Positions 8,590 to 16,625 of a stretch of 64,000 nt of DNA are shown one piece after another; within the stretch, counting starts at the first letter, position 1; every line of letters starts with the position of its first letter. Source of the stretch: Pedobacter montanisoli. GTDB lineage: Bacteria > Bacteroidota > Bacteroidia > Sphingobacteriales > Sphingobacteriaceae. The stretch spans positions 809,543 to 873,542 of the forward strand of contig NZ_JALGBH010000002.1 in assembly GCF_022809115.1 (NCBI RefSeq). The letters run 5' to 3'. The notes under the pieces were generated by a model that saw only the letters and a list, made by a program, of their open reading frames with translations, had not been told where the DNA came from and made no database searches. The translations under genes and the position numbers were made by a program.

Positions 8590-9331
8590 ATTTAAGAAAT
8601 GGATAATCTTCGTAGTGATCTAAAGGTTTAATTGGCATTAACTCTAATGGTACCATCTCATTTTTCAAATCAATCTCGTAACCTTTAATCCAAGCTAATT
8701 TGCATAAACCGGAAACGTCCGGAGAGAAGAACCTGCTGATTAAGGGATCATCATTTCGTTTGCTATCTGTTTTTATCAGTTGTTTTAAACCTGCTTCTAT
8801 CAATCCTTCTTCCTTTGACAAAAAACCTAAAAAAACATCCACCATGGGTGCCCACCACTTGAGAGTGCGAACCTTTACAAATCGCTCAATTTTTTGAATA
8901 TTCTCCTCCAGTTTTTCCATTTCATTTGACAAGATATTTAAAACCGCATGTGAAATCTGAAAACCAACACTAAGTTCATGGCATTTGGAGTTCTGTAATT
9001 TACAAAAACGTTGTATCAAATCGTGATTGTCGGACAAAAGTGCGTAGCTAATGGGATTTATTCCTGTATCCAATATGCATCTTTTAAGATTAACTCCTCT
9101 GTACTCGTCTATACGAGCGGCCTTGTAAAAATAGTTTCTGGCAAGATCTAAATCTTTTAAGGAATATATAGCATGAACTGCAAATACTATGTAAGTCCCA
9201 CCCATAATAATCAGGTTAAAATTCGGATCGCCGCCAGTTTTTAATTTTTGTTCTACAATTTGCTCATCGTCGAGCCTTTCATCATAAATTGTTTTAAGAT
9301 GTTCAAATCTTTCCATATTAGTAGTTGTCAA
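8588..9331 (-). CDS. Imm49-like immunity protein, copy 2 (divergent)
   Basis: A 247-residue paralogue that differs from the other three copies along its whole length, including the C-terminal half (KLAWIKGYEIDLKNEMVP then LELMPIKPLDHYEDYPFL keeps only the frame of the family ending). The helical pattern and positions of conserved Leu/Tyr/Pro residues agree with the family. Unlike copies 1, 3 and 4 there is no toxin tail in the 97 bases upstream. It has its own downstream terminator. It may protect against a different toxin variant or be an older acquisition. Confidence 0.7.
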   Translation of the reverse strand: MTTTNMERFEHLKTIYDERLDDEQIVEQKLKTGGDPNFNLIIMGGTYIVFAVHAIYSLKDLDLARNYFYKAARIDEYRGVNLKRCILDTGINPISYALLSDNHDLIQRFCKLQNSKCHELSVGFQISHAVLNILSNEMEKLEENIQKIERFVKVRTLKWWAPMVDVFLGFLSKEEGLIEAGLKQLIKTDSKRNDDPLISRFFSPDVSGLCKLAWIKGYEIDLKNEMVPLELMPIKPLDHYEDYPFLK

Positions 9332-9386
9332 GTTTCTTTGTACCCGTTAATAGTCTTTTCAATCTTAGATCAGTATTAAAGATTAT

Positions 9387-9420
9387 AAAACAAACCACTT
9401 TTTTTGAGCGGTTTGTTTTA
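9387..9420 (-). terminator. Terminator after immunity copy 3
   Basis: Strong hairpin with arms AAAACAAACCAC and GCGGTTTGTTTTA (one G-T type mismatch) around a T-rich loop, starting eight bases after the stop of the immunity gene at 9428 on the minus strand. Confidence 0.75.
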
Positions 9421-9427
9421 TAGCTAG

Positions 9428-10162
9428 TTATTTCAAAAAATCGTACTTGTCTTCGTATTTTTCCAACGGACGGTACGGCAACAGTTCCTTAGGTATTAAA
9501 GGATGATCTACCTGCACCTCAATACCCTTTAGCCAGGCTAATTTTGCGTAACCTAAGGCGGGCACAGAAATATAATCCTGGGCAATACCCATATACTTGT
9601 TACGCTTTTTATGGTCTTTTAGCTGGAGTAACAACGCTTCTTCAATCATTCCCTTGTCCTTTTGCAGCATCCCTTTAAAGTACATAAGATCTGGGATGTT
9701 AATCTTTCCCTTTTGTGTAGAGGTAATGCGCTCGTAGGTTGCAATATCCTGTTCTAAAGCTGGCCAGTCTTCTTTAATGATACACTGCATGGCGTGAACA
9801 AGGCTGCCGCTTTTTATGGTATGGGCAAACCATGGATGGGTTAAGTATGAATAACGAGTTATCAATTCCAGATTATCGCTCAATAGCATATAGCAAATAT
9901 GATCTATGCCCGCATCCAAAAGTCGATCTTCGAATAATTTTATCTGAAACTCATCTAATTTACCGCAGGTATCAAAACTCTTCTTTGCTTCCTTAAAGTC
10001 CTTATATTTTATAGCATATATGGCAAATGTTCGATTGCAATACCAAAGTCCGCGTATTTGTCCTTGAATATTATTAGCTAATCTAATTTGCTCTAACGTT
10101 TCCTTTTCTGCAACACGCTCATTAGCGAATAGTTCCTCAACGGGTACTCTTTGATCTTTCAT
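9428..10162 (-). CDS. Imm49-like immunity protein, copy 3
   Basis: A 244-residue paralogue. From about residue 108 (THPWFAHTIKSGSLVHAMQC) to the end it is almost identical to copies 1 and 4; residues 1-100 are its own (MKDQRVPVEELFANERVAEK). The switch from divergent to identical is abrupt, as expected from gene conversion or recombination within the conserved half. A relic toxin tail lies 11 bases upstream of the ATG, and a terminator follows. Function by inference: immunity to a lost toxin tip. Confidence 0.75.
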   Translation of the reverse strand: MKDQRVPVEELFANERVAEKETLEQIRLANNIQGQIRGLWYCNRTFAIYAIKYKDFKEAKKSFDTCGKLDEFQIKLFEDRLLDAGIDHICYMLLSDNLELITRYSYLTHPWFAHTIKSGSLVHAMQCIIKEDWPALEQDIATYERITSTQKGKINIPDLMYFKGMLQKDKGMIEEALLLQLKDHKKRNKYMGIAQDYISVPALGYAKLAWLKGIEVQVDHPLIPKELLPYRPLEKYEDKYDFLK

Positions 10163-10173
10163 TTTTTTACTTT

Positions 10174-10248
10174 TTAATATTGGGCTAATTTAAGTACTAC
10201 AATTTCACCTGAAGCCTTATCCACTCCGGTTACAGTTTTAGTTATTTC
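10174..10248 (-). pseudogene. Relic toxin C-terminus 2
   Basis: Twenty-four codons plus stop reading EITKTVTGVDKASGEIVVLK then LAQY, matching the last residues of the intact toxin (which has D for E and N for Q). An in-frame TGA precedes it, so no toxin frame remains. It sits between the terminator of copy 4 and the start of immunity copy 3. Confidence 0.85.
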
Positions 10249-10262
10249 TCATAACTAATCTA

Positions 10263-10296
10263 AAGCCAAACCACTCAAAAAGAGTGGCTTGTTTTA
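10263..10296 (-). terminator. Terminator after immunity copy 4
   Basis: Hairpin with stem CCACTC/GAGTGG and five-base loop, extended by AAGCCA/TGGCTT partial pairing, followed on the minus strand by weak T tracts. It lies eight bases after the stop of the immunity gene at 10304. Confidence 0.65.
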
Positions 10297-10303
10297 TATG
10301 TAA

Positions 10304-11041
10304 CTATTTTAAAAAATCGTACTTGTCTTCGTATTTTTCCAATGGTCGGTATGGCAACAGTTCTTTAGGTATTAAAGGATGATCTACCTGCACTTCAATA
10401 CCCTTTAACCAGGCTAACTTTGCATAACCTAATGCAGGTATAGAAATATAAGTCTGCGCAATGCCTGCATGTTTGTTTCTCTTTTTATGATCCTTAAGCA
10501 ATAATAGCAACGCTTCTTCTATCATAAGTTTATCCTTTTGTAGCATTCCTTTAAAGTACATAAGATCCGGAATATTGATCTTTCCTTTTTGCGCAGAAGT
10601 TATACGCTCATAAGTCGCAATATCTTTTTCCAAAGCCTGCCAGTCTTCATTAATGAAACATTGCATGGCATGCACCAAACTACCACTTTTAATAGTATGG
10701 GCATACCAAGGGTGTGTTAGTTTGGCATAACTTTTAATGAGAGAGTTTTCGTCACATAAAAGGGCGTAAGAGAAATGATTAACACCATAGTCCAGAATAC
10801 GAGAATTATAATTAGTAATTAAATATTCATCTAATCGTCCACATATATAAAAATACTGTTTGCATTTCTCTATATTATTTTCAACAAACAAAGAATGTAA
10901 TGCAAAAATCTCATTATAATACCATAGCATTCGCTTATCACTCTCTGATTGTATTCCATCTGTTTCTGGCAAATAAATTCTTGTCAATGCTTCATGCTCA
11001 TTTTTCAACATTTCCACATATAGTTCCTTAAGTGATAGCAT
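10304..11041 (-). CDS. Imm49-like immunity protein, cognate copy 4
   Basis: A 245-residue member of the same family, directly downstream of the intact toxin; the toxin stop (TAA) and this ATG are separated by one base, so it is the likely cognate antidote. Residues 1-105 are specific (MLSLKELYVEMLKNEHEALT at the start), while the half from THPWYAHTIKSGSLVHAMQC to the end is shared with copies 1 and 3. No signal peptide: protection would act in the cytoplasm, where a nuclease toxin would arrive. Confidence 0.8.
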   Translation of the reverse strand: MLSLKELYVEMLKNEHEALTRIYLPETDGIQSESDKRMLWYYNEIFALHSLFVENNIEKCKQYFYICGRLDEYLITNYNSRILDYGVNHFSYALLCDENSLIKSYAKLTHPWYAHTIKSGSLVHAMQCFINEDWQALEKDIATYERITSAQKGKINIPDLMYFKGMLQKDKLMIEEALLLLLKDHKKRNKHAGIAQTYISIPALGYAKLAWLKGIEVQVDHPLIPKELLPYRPLEKYEDKYDFLK

Positions 11042-11042
11042 A

Positions 11043-13250
11043 TTAGTAATTAGCTAATTTTAATACTACAATATCCCCTGAAGCCTTATCTACTCCAGTT
11101 ACAGTTTTGGTTATTTTGCTTTTGTTTGCATTGATAACCGAAGCTAAAGATGATAGACTTCCTCCTTGATTTATCATTTTTGTAATAATATTATCAATCC
11201 AATCATTGCTCATTTGTGGTGGCAATAATGTATTATTATTCCTTGGGTTTAGCTTAATATTCCCTGCTGCCTGAACCTGTTTGGCTTCATTAATTATGAT
11301 CTCCTCTACATTGCCAGCGGCATCTTTTTTGATATATACTCCATCAAATCCGTTGTTAGTGCCAATCTTGGCTTCGTGTTTTACAAAACCGTTTGTTGCG
11401 AAAATATCATCACACAATTGTTCAGTTTTGCTTCCTGCTTCCCCAAGCACCCCATTATCGCCATAACGTACAATATCGTCAATTTTATTTTTAAGATTTG
11501 TTGCTACGGGTTTAATTCTAAAAGAGGCCTGATCTATCAAAGTACGGCTAAGGTTGGTGAGTTTATTATCGGCTGGTTTAACTGCTTTGAGTGCCTTAAC
11601 TGCATTGTGGCTAAAAGCATCAACCGCGACTTTGATTAAACGGACGCTCTTACCGTTTTTAATAGCTAGAAAACCAATCTTACCTGCTGCCTGGCTTAGT
11701 GGCTTGCTTAAGGATTGTCCCGCCGTTTTAATCCACTTTCCACCTGTCGCCACCCAGCCTGTTACTGGCACGGCACCACCAAAGCTCATTGCTGCATTGA
11801 TGCGATCTCCTTCTATAAAATAAATGGCACCATTGGTAATGTCTGCAATTTCTCCGATCAGCGGAACCAATCCTGCAAGATCAAGCGCAAAATGGATCTC
11901 TTTATTGAGAACATTCCATGTTGCGGTAGCTGCAATTTCTGTTTTTGTCCAAGTGGGATGTTTAGCCTTTAAATAGACCATCTGTATTTGGATGTCTATT
12001 ACATATTGGAAACCCCACGGCGGAAATAAAACAGGAGTATCGCCCTCCTCATATAAGTTTTCTACTGCTTCCGGATTATTGTAATAATAATCCTCTATCT
12101 GCCCAAAGCTGAAAGACTGGCCCAATTCGGCAACATATACGCTCTCACTTCTGTCGTGCAGATCGTTTCCGGCATATGGGTCATAGTTATAGTCTGGTTC
12201 ATCAGGATCTGTAATAACTGGTAATATGGGCGGGGGTGTATTGCAATCAGGATTTTGATGTACCATTAGCTTAGCCCCTGTAGCGCCGCTATGTACCTGA
12301 ATTGGGCCTGTTGGGGGTTGCGTGGTATCGCATGGATCATAATCTGGCGGGGTTGTTGGAGAAGTTCCACCGCCGCCTCCAGACCCGCCTCCTGAACCGC
12401 CACCAGAGCCGATACCATCGTCATATTCATAGCAGTCGGTAATGTCTTTGGATGATACACGCCAGCCAGCACGATTATCACCGTCCATATTACATTCTTC
12501 TCCCGGCCAGTGCCCATCACCGGTACATTGATATGCTACTATGTAATAATAAGTGGTGGTGTAGCAATCCTGATAGACCATACTGGTTTTACCGGATGTG
12601 CCGGGCTTAACAGCTCCGCCCAAGGTTTTGGTTGTTGAATTTTTATTAAGCTCACCATTAGGTGACGTAGAGCCTGTGCCCGGCAAAGCTGTCGAGGCCG
12701 ATTTAAGGTAGGTTACGCTGATATCGCCTTCAAATTCTCCAGCGTTTCCGGCACGCCATTTAGAAATCCACTTTTGTGTTGGTGCATAGGTATTGATGAA
12801 AGTGAGCGTTCTTTCAGGCGATACATCTACCGTGAGGTTCTGGAAAACGATAGCTCTGGGATTGGACAGTTTAATACTGAATATATAGCTGGTACGATCT
12901 CCGTTTTTAACAATGGTAACACTATCGGTATTGATCTGGAGCCCCTCATAAGTTTCGGGTGTATTGACGGCCATGGTTTTGGCCTTTGAGTTGGCTGTCG
13001 TGAGCATCTTTCCAACGGTGCCCAGAACATTCAGGTCTGTTTTTGTTTTGAAAGAATTGAAGTTTACCTTCTCCATTTGCGGACCTTTCCGGTACTCCGC
13101 ATTTCTTTTGACAAGTTCAGGATTACTGTGTTCTTTTTTGCTCTGGTTAAACAGATCTTTTTTACAAGAGAGGACTGCAATTGCTATAATTGCAAGAAAG
13201 GCTAAAAAGAGGCTGCCTCTTTTTCGGCCCGAAAGCGTGAGTTTAGTCAT
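11043..13250 (-). CDS. Lipoprotein polymorphic toxin with pretoxin domain and PD-(D/E)xK-like nuclease tip
   Basis: The ATG at 13250 gives 735 residues; a TTG 36 bases upstream is in frame but unlikely. The N-terminus is a lipoprotein signal (hydrophobic stretch, then VLSC with Cys29). About residues 30-270 are strand-rich, then a Gly/Ser-rich linker (GGGSGGGSGGGG, near 283-295) and a Pro-rich stretch. Residues of about 454-508 (ALDLAGLVPLIGEIADITNG, then GDRINAAMSFGGAVPVTGW) match pretoxin PT-TG type regions. The last 130 residues carry Glu626, GFDGVY (Asp636) and INEAKQ (Glu655-x-Lys657), fitting a PD-(D/E)xK active site, then QMSNDWID. It is likely a contact toxin cleaving nucleic acid. 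No T9SS tail is seen. The export route is unknown. Confidence 0.8.
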   Translation of the reverse strand: MTKLTLSGRKRGSLFLAFLAIIAIAVLSCKKDLFNQSKKEHSNPELVKRNAEYRKGPQMEKVNFNSFKTKTDLNVLGTVGKMLTTANSKAKTMAVNTPETYEGLQINTDSVTIVKNGDRTSYIFSIKLSNPRAIVFQNLTVDVSPERTLTFINTYAPTQKWISKWRAGNAGEFEGDISVTYLKSASTALPGTGSTSPNGELNKNSTTKTLGGAVKPGTSGKTSMVYQDCYTTTYYYIVAYQCTGDGHWPGEECNMDGDNRAGWRVSSKDITDCYEYDDGIGSGGGSGGGSGGGGGTSPTTPPDYDPCDTTQPPTGPIQVHSGATGAKLMVHQNPDCNTPPPILPVITDPDEPDYNYDPYAGNDLHDRSESVYVAELGQSFSFGQIEDYYYNNPEAVENLYEEGDTPVLFPPWGFQYVIDIQIQMVYLKAKHPTWTKTEIAATATWNVLNKEIHFALDLAGLVPLIGEIADITNGAIYFIEGDRINAAMSFGGAVPVTGWVATGGKWIKTAGQSLSKPLSQAAGKIGFLAIKNGKSVRLIKVAVDAFSHNAVKALKAVKPADNKLTNLSRTLIDQASFRIKPVATNLKNKIDDIVRYGDNGVLGEAGSKTEQLCDDIFATNGFVKHEAKIGTNNGFDGVYIKKDAAGNVEEIIINEAKQVQAAGNIKLNPRNNNTLLPPQMSNDWIDNIITKMINQGGSLSSLASVINANKSKITKTVTGVDKASGDIVVLKLANY

Positions 13251-13544
13251 TGAGGGTATTAGTTTAGTTTGGGTTACAAAAACCAAGTTATCAATTTAAA
13301 ACAAATACACAAAAATAATTATAATAAATATTTTGTATTTATTATATAAAATTTTTCGTTCTAATAAAATTGACTGTAAATTATTATTGATAGTTTTGCT
13401 TTTAATTTATCATTAAATAGTTTGTTAAGGGGTGTTCATATCCCTGCTGAACTTAATTTCCCAATCTCTGCAAATAAAAGTAGGATAGGAGCCCGAAAAA
13501 TTGTAAAAATCATTCAAGGCTTTTTTATTGACAAAACCTAAAAA
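13251..13544. other. AT-rich intergenic region upstream of toxin gene
   Basis: About 290 bases of very AT-rich sequence between the toxin start and the tRNA terminator. It must hold the toxin promoter (minus strand), but no clear TTTG/TAnnTTTG pair is seen. I find no open frame of significance and no copy of the missing 5' part of the SRPBCC gene. Confidence 0.5.
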
Positions 13545-13573
13545 ATAAAAGCCACCCAAAGAGTGGCTTTTAT
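13545..13573 (-). terminator. Terminator after tRNA-Arg
   Basis: Hairpin ATAAAAGCCAC / GTGGCTTTTAT with a short loop and an A/T tail, 13 bases after the 3' end of the minus-strand tRNA. The stem core GCCAC/GTGGC resembles those of the immunity-gene terminators. Confidence 0.7.
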
Positions 13574-13585
13574 ACGGTGTATCTG

Positions 13586-13657
13586 TGTTCCCGGCGGGAG
13601 TCGAACCCACATCATCAGAACCGGAATCTGACATTCTATCCATTGAACTACGGAAAC
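13586..13657 (-). tRNA. tRNA-Arg (anticodon CCG)
   Basis: On the minus strand: acceptor GTTTCCG pairing with CGGGAAC (one T-G pair), D-arm with AGTTCAATGGATAGAA, anticodon stem TCAGA/TCTGA enclosing TTCCGGT (anticodon CCG), and T-arm GTGGGTTCGACTCCCGC with the invariant GTTCGA. Discriminator A, CCA not encoded. It reads CGG codons. Its 3' end faces the toxin-immunity island, a common place for island integration. Confidence 0.93.
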
Positions 13658-13958
13658 AGCTAAGCCGCAAAAATAAAAAAAATAGTGATTATTCTACTAT
13701 AATGCGCCTGATGTTGAACAAAATATTGAAAGCACTTTTGAAACAAAATGATTTTAAAACACTTATAATAAGCAATACAAGTAACATATAAAACAAAAAT
13801 TGCAATGAAAGAGCTGTTAAAACACATTTTCAGCCCTAATAAACCCTATAATTTTTTTGTAAAAAAATGCTTTTTGGCTTTGATAGTTTTTGAAAAAAAA
13901 AATGCACTTTTGCGGTAAATAAACAAGGGTGTTAATGGAGTAAATAAATTTAGAGGTT
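13658..13958. other. Intergenic region between tRNA-Arg and mgtE
   Basis: About 300 AT-rich bases that must contain divergent promoters for the tRNA (minus) and mgtE (plus). A candidate mgtE promoter has TTTG near 13880 and CACTTTTG near 13905, an imperfect match. An ATG-started frame of 37 codons at 13805 (MKELLKHIFS...) has no RBS and overlaps that promoter; I doubt it is coding. No M-box or other riboswitch recognised. Confidence 0.4.
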
Positions 13959-15335
13959 ATGGAGCAACTGCTGGTAGATGAAGTATTACAACTTTTGGAA
14001 AATGATAATGATAGGCAGTTAAAAAACTATTTAAACGAGCTCAACATATCTGATGTTGAGGAGTTGATAGACGAGCTTCCACAACATGCGGTTAAATTTA
14101 TCGAATCATTGTCAACAAAACGTGCCGTAAACGTTTTCAGGATCCTGGATTTTCCAACTCAGGAGCGGATCATTAAAAAATTACAGAGTAATAAACTTAC
14201 CGAAATCATCAGACAACTGCCGCCCGATGACAGAACTGCTTTATTTAGTGAGTTAAAAGGTGATGCTGTAAAAAAACTACTGGTTTTACTGAATGATGAT
14301 GACCGTAAAGAGGCTTTGGTGCTTTTGGGTTATAAAGAAGACAGTATTGGCCGTTTGATGACGCCCGATTTTATTGCCGTAAAAATAGACTGGACTGTAA
14401 GCAGAGTGCTTAATCACATACGTAGGTATGGCAAAAACTCTGAAACCATTGATGTGGTTTACGTGATTGATAAAGATGGGGTGCTGTTAGACGATATCAG
14501 GATCAGAGAGATTTTATTGGCAGATCCCGATGCACAGATAGGAGAGTTAACGGATAACCGATTAATTTCCCTTAATGTAAACGACCCGCAGGAAGAAGCC
14601 ATTAGCATCTTTAAAATGAACAATAGGGTAGCCCTACCTGTTGTGGATGATAACAATATCCTGTTAGGTATTGTAACCATAGATGATATTTTATGGATAG
14701 CGCATGAAGAGTACACCGAAGACATGCAGAAATTTGGGGGTACCGAGGCTTTAGATGAACCTTATCTAGATATCCCGATCTTAAAACTGATTAAAAAACG
14801 TGCAGGTTGGTTAATTGTACTCTTTTTAGGCGAAATGTTAACCGCTACAGCCATGCAGCATTTTGAGTTTGAGCTTGAAAAAGCGGTGGTACTGTCGTTG
14901 TTTATCCCTTTAATTATGAGTAGTGGAGGTAACAGCGGTTCGCAGGCTTCTACTTTAATTATACAGGCTATGGCCCTGGGCGAAATTACCATTGCCGAGT
15001 GGTGGCGTGTAATGCGCAGAGAGATCATCTCAGGCTTATCATTAGGTGTGATTTTAGGGAGTATAGGCTTTTTGCGTATTATTTTATGGCAGGAGTTGGG
15101 CATTTATGATTACGGTGAGCATTGGTTCCTGATCTCACTTACCATTTTCTTTACGCTGGTAGGTATTGTACTTTGGGGTAGTTTAATTGGATCGATGATG
15201 CCTATCATGTTAAAACGTTTAAAATTAGACCCGGCTACTTCATCTGCACCTTTTGTAGCTACAATGGTAGATGTTACAGGTATCGTGATCTATTTTAGCA
15301 TAGCTGTACTGATTTTAAAAGGCGTGTTGCTTTAA
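13959..15335 (+). CDS. mgtE: Magnesium transporter MgtE
   Basis: Full-length MgtE of 458 residues. Residues 1-125 form the acidic helical MgtE-N domain, 130-255 two CBS domains (RLMTPDFIAV at the start, then DPQEEAISIF and LPVVDDNNILLGIVTIDDIL), and 280-458 five predicted membrane helices with the conserved pore stretch MSSGGNSGSQAST (about 320-332). The family forms a homodimeric Mg2+ channel gated by Mg2+ binding to the N and CBS domains. It stands as a single gene; a convergent hairpin terminator separates it from the next gene. An RBS-like AGAGG lies upstream of the ATG. Confidence 0.95.
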   Translation: MEQLLVDEVLQLLENDNDRQLKNYLNELNISDVEELIDELPQHAVKFIESLSTKRAVNVFRILDFPTQERIIKKLQSNKLTEIIRQLPPDDRTALFSELKGDAVKKLLVLLNDDDRKEALVLLGYKEDSIGRLMTPDFIAVKIDWTVSRVLNHIRRYGKNSETIDVVYVIDKDGVLLDDIRIREILLADPDAQIGELTDNRLISLNVNDPQEEAISIFKMNNRVALPVVDDNNILLGIVTIDDILWIAHEEYTEDMQKFGGTEALDEPYLDIPILKLIKKRAGWLIVLFLGEMLTATAMQHFEFELEKAVVLSLFIPLIMSSGGNSGSQASTLIIQAMALGEITIAEWWRVMRREIISGLSLGVILGSIGFLRIILWQELGIYDYGEHWFLISLTIFFTLVGIVLWGSLIGSMMPIMLKRLKLDPATSSAPFVATMVDVTGIVIYFSIAVLILKGVLL

Positions 15336-15393
15336 ATAAAAAACACTATCAAATTAAATATTGATGTAAAATATAATCCTGAGATCAGGATAT

Positions 15394-15429
15394 AAAAAAA
15401 GCTGCTTCCATTACGGAGCAGCTTTTTTT
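15394..15429. terminator. Bidirectional terminator between mgtE and DUF6588 gene
   Basis: AAAAAAAGCTGCT ... AGCAGCTTTTTTT: a 6-bp GC-rich core flanked by A7 and T7, giving a hairpin with a T tract on both strands between two convergent genes. Confidence 0.9.
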
Positions 15430-15445
15430 ATAGTGTTTTTATCGT

Positions 15446-16438
15446 TTATTTACCCATACCAAAACCAATACCGGCATTTACATAACCATATTTAGACTGG
15501 GTGTAAGAACCGTATAATCTGAAGAAAGCCAGATGTAACTGGAAACCCACAGAAGCCTTTAAACCGTTAACATAATCCTGTTTAATGGTAAAAGGATCAA
15601 CTACGGTATCAGAACCAAACTGATAAGTACCTAAAGCCCTAATATCTGCATTTGAGTTATTGAAACCCACACTTGCAAAAGGCGTAAAGAAAAGGAAACG
15701 TTTAGATACAATGGCATCTATATTTAAACCTTTAATTTTGGTAGAGATGTGTTGATCGTGTTTGCTGTTATCCCCAACTTCTAAAGGAATATCCCAGTTA
15801 AATTGTGTATAACCTACAGCTATAGCCACATCCACTGGTACAATCTTATCTACTTTGCCTAAAATAAGGGGTAGAACTTCTATTTTAGCACCAGCACCAA
15901 ATAAATCAACCTTACCAAAATCATTCAGGTCAATTTTTGGAATATAACGTAAAGAAACGTCTATATTTTTAGGTAAACCTACCGTTAACTGTATTTGCGG
16001 CGAAGGCACAATGCTTACACCAATACCCTCAGGCAAATTAAATTCCTGTCCGTTACTATTTAAGCGCATTCTTGCACCTGTTTGATCGGGACCAGATATG
16101 GTAGGTGTTATAGAGCTACCCACAGCACTCATGGTTTTAAGACCTAAGCTGTTTACATCAAAAGTCCTGTCGCTTTGCGGAACAAAAGCAGCTGTTGCTG
16201 TAAATCTTAAATCGAACCTGAGTGTATTTTTAGCTTTGGCCGAATTGTACCAGCCAGAATTTAAACCTAAGCCAAAACCATTTAACGCTGGGGTTAAATA
16301 GGCATTAGCCAGTTTACCTGCATCTTCGGGACTTCCTTTCATCAGATCAGAAACCTGATCCTGGGCAGAAACGCCTAATGGAAGTAAAAGAGAACCGATT
16401 AATGCACCTTTTTTCAGTAAATTGAAGTACGTCTTCAT
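15446..16438 (-). CDS. DUF6588 family outer membrane protein
   Basis: The ATG at 16438 gives 330 residues starting MKTYFNLLKKGALIGSLLLP; a TTG 21 bases upstream is less likely. A signal peptide ends at VSAQ. The mature protein has many alternating hydrophobic strands and Gly/Asn turns, and ends in a strand with aromatic residues (YGYVNAGIGFGMGK), as outer membrane barrels do. I recognise the family as DUF6588, found in Bacteroidota and without known function. It is divergent from the RluD-like gene and ends against mgtE. Confidence 0.75.
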   Translation of the reverse strand: MKTYFNLLKKGALIGSLLLPLGVSAQDQVSDLMKGSPEDAGKLANAYLTPALNGFGLGLNSGWYNSAKAKNTLRFDLRFTATAAFVPQSDRTFDVNSLGLKTMSAVGSSITPTISGPDQTGARMRLNSNGQEFNLPEGIGVSIVPSPQIQLTVGLPKNIDVSLRYIPKIDLNDFGKVDLFGAGAKIEVLPLILGKVDKIVPVDVAIAVGYTQFNWDIPLEVGDNSKHDQHISTKIKGLNIDAIVSKRFLFFTPFASVGFNNSNADIRALGTYQFGSDTVVDPFTIKQDYVNGLKASVGFQLHLAFFRLYGSYTQSKYGYVNAGIGFGMGK

Positions 16439-16625
16439 CTTTGTTTGATATATATTCAATTACGAAAATATATCATTTTGATTAGATACGGAAAAAAGTT
16501 GAGTATAATTTTTACGTTAGAGGAAAAGTTTTTCATAGCCAAACCATCATAAGTCACACATCAAAAGCAAATAATAAGCCAAATTGTTTTTATTAATTAT
16601 CAATTCGATAATTTATTTTTGCTGA

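Noticed and set aside
13586-13657. A classical integrase-driven island with att sites at tRNA-Arg
   Set aside because: No integrase gene and no repeat of the tRNA 3' end found near 6.8-7.0 kb; kept only as a hypothesis about the island border.
13425-13670. An 81-codon frame across the tRNA-Arg region on the minus strand
   Set aside because: It reads through the tRNA and its terminator; the tRNA explains the sequence conservation there.
13805-13918. A 37-codon frame MKELLKHIFS... upstream of mgtE
   Set aside because: No ribosome binding site, overlaps the presumed promoter, and composition is that of AT-rich spacer.
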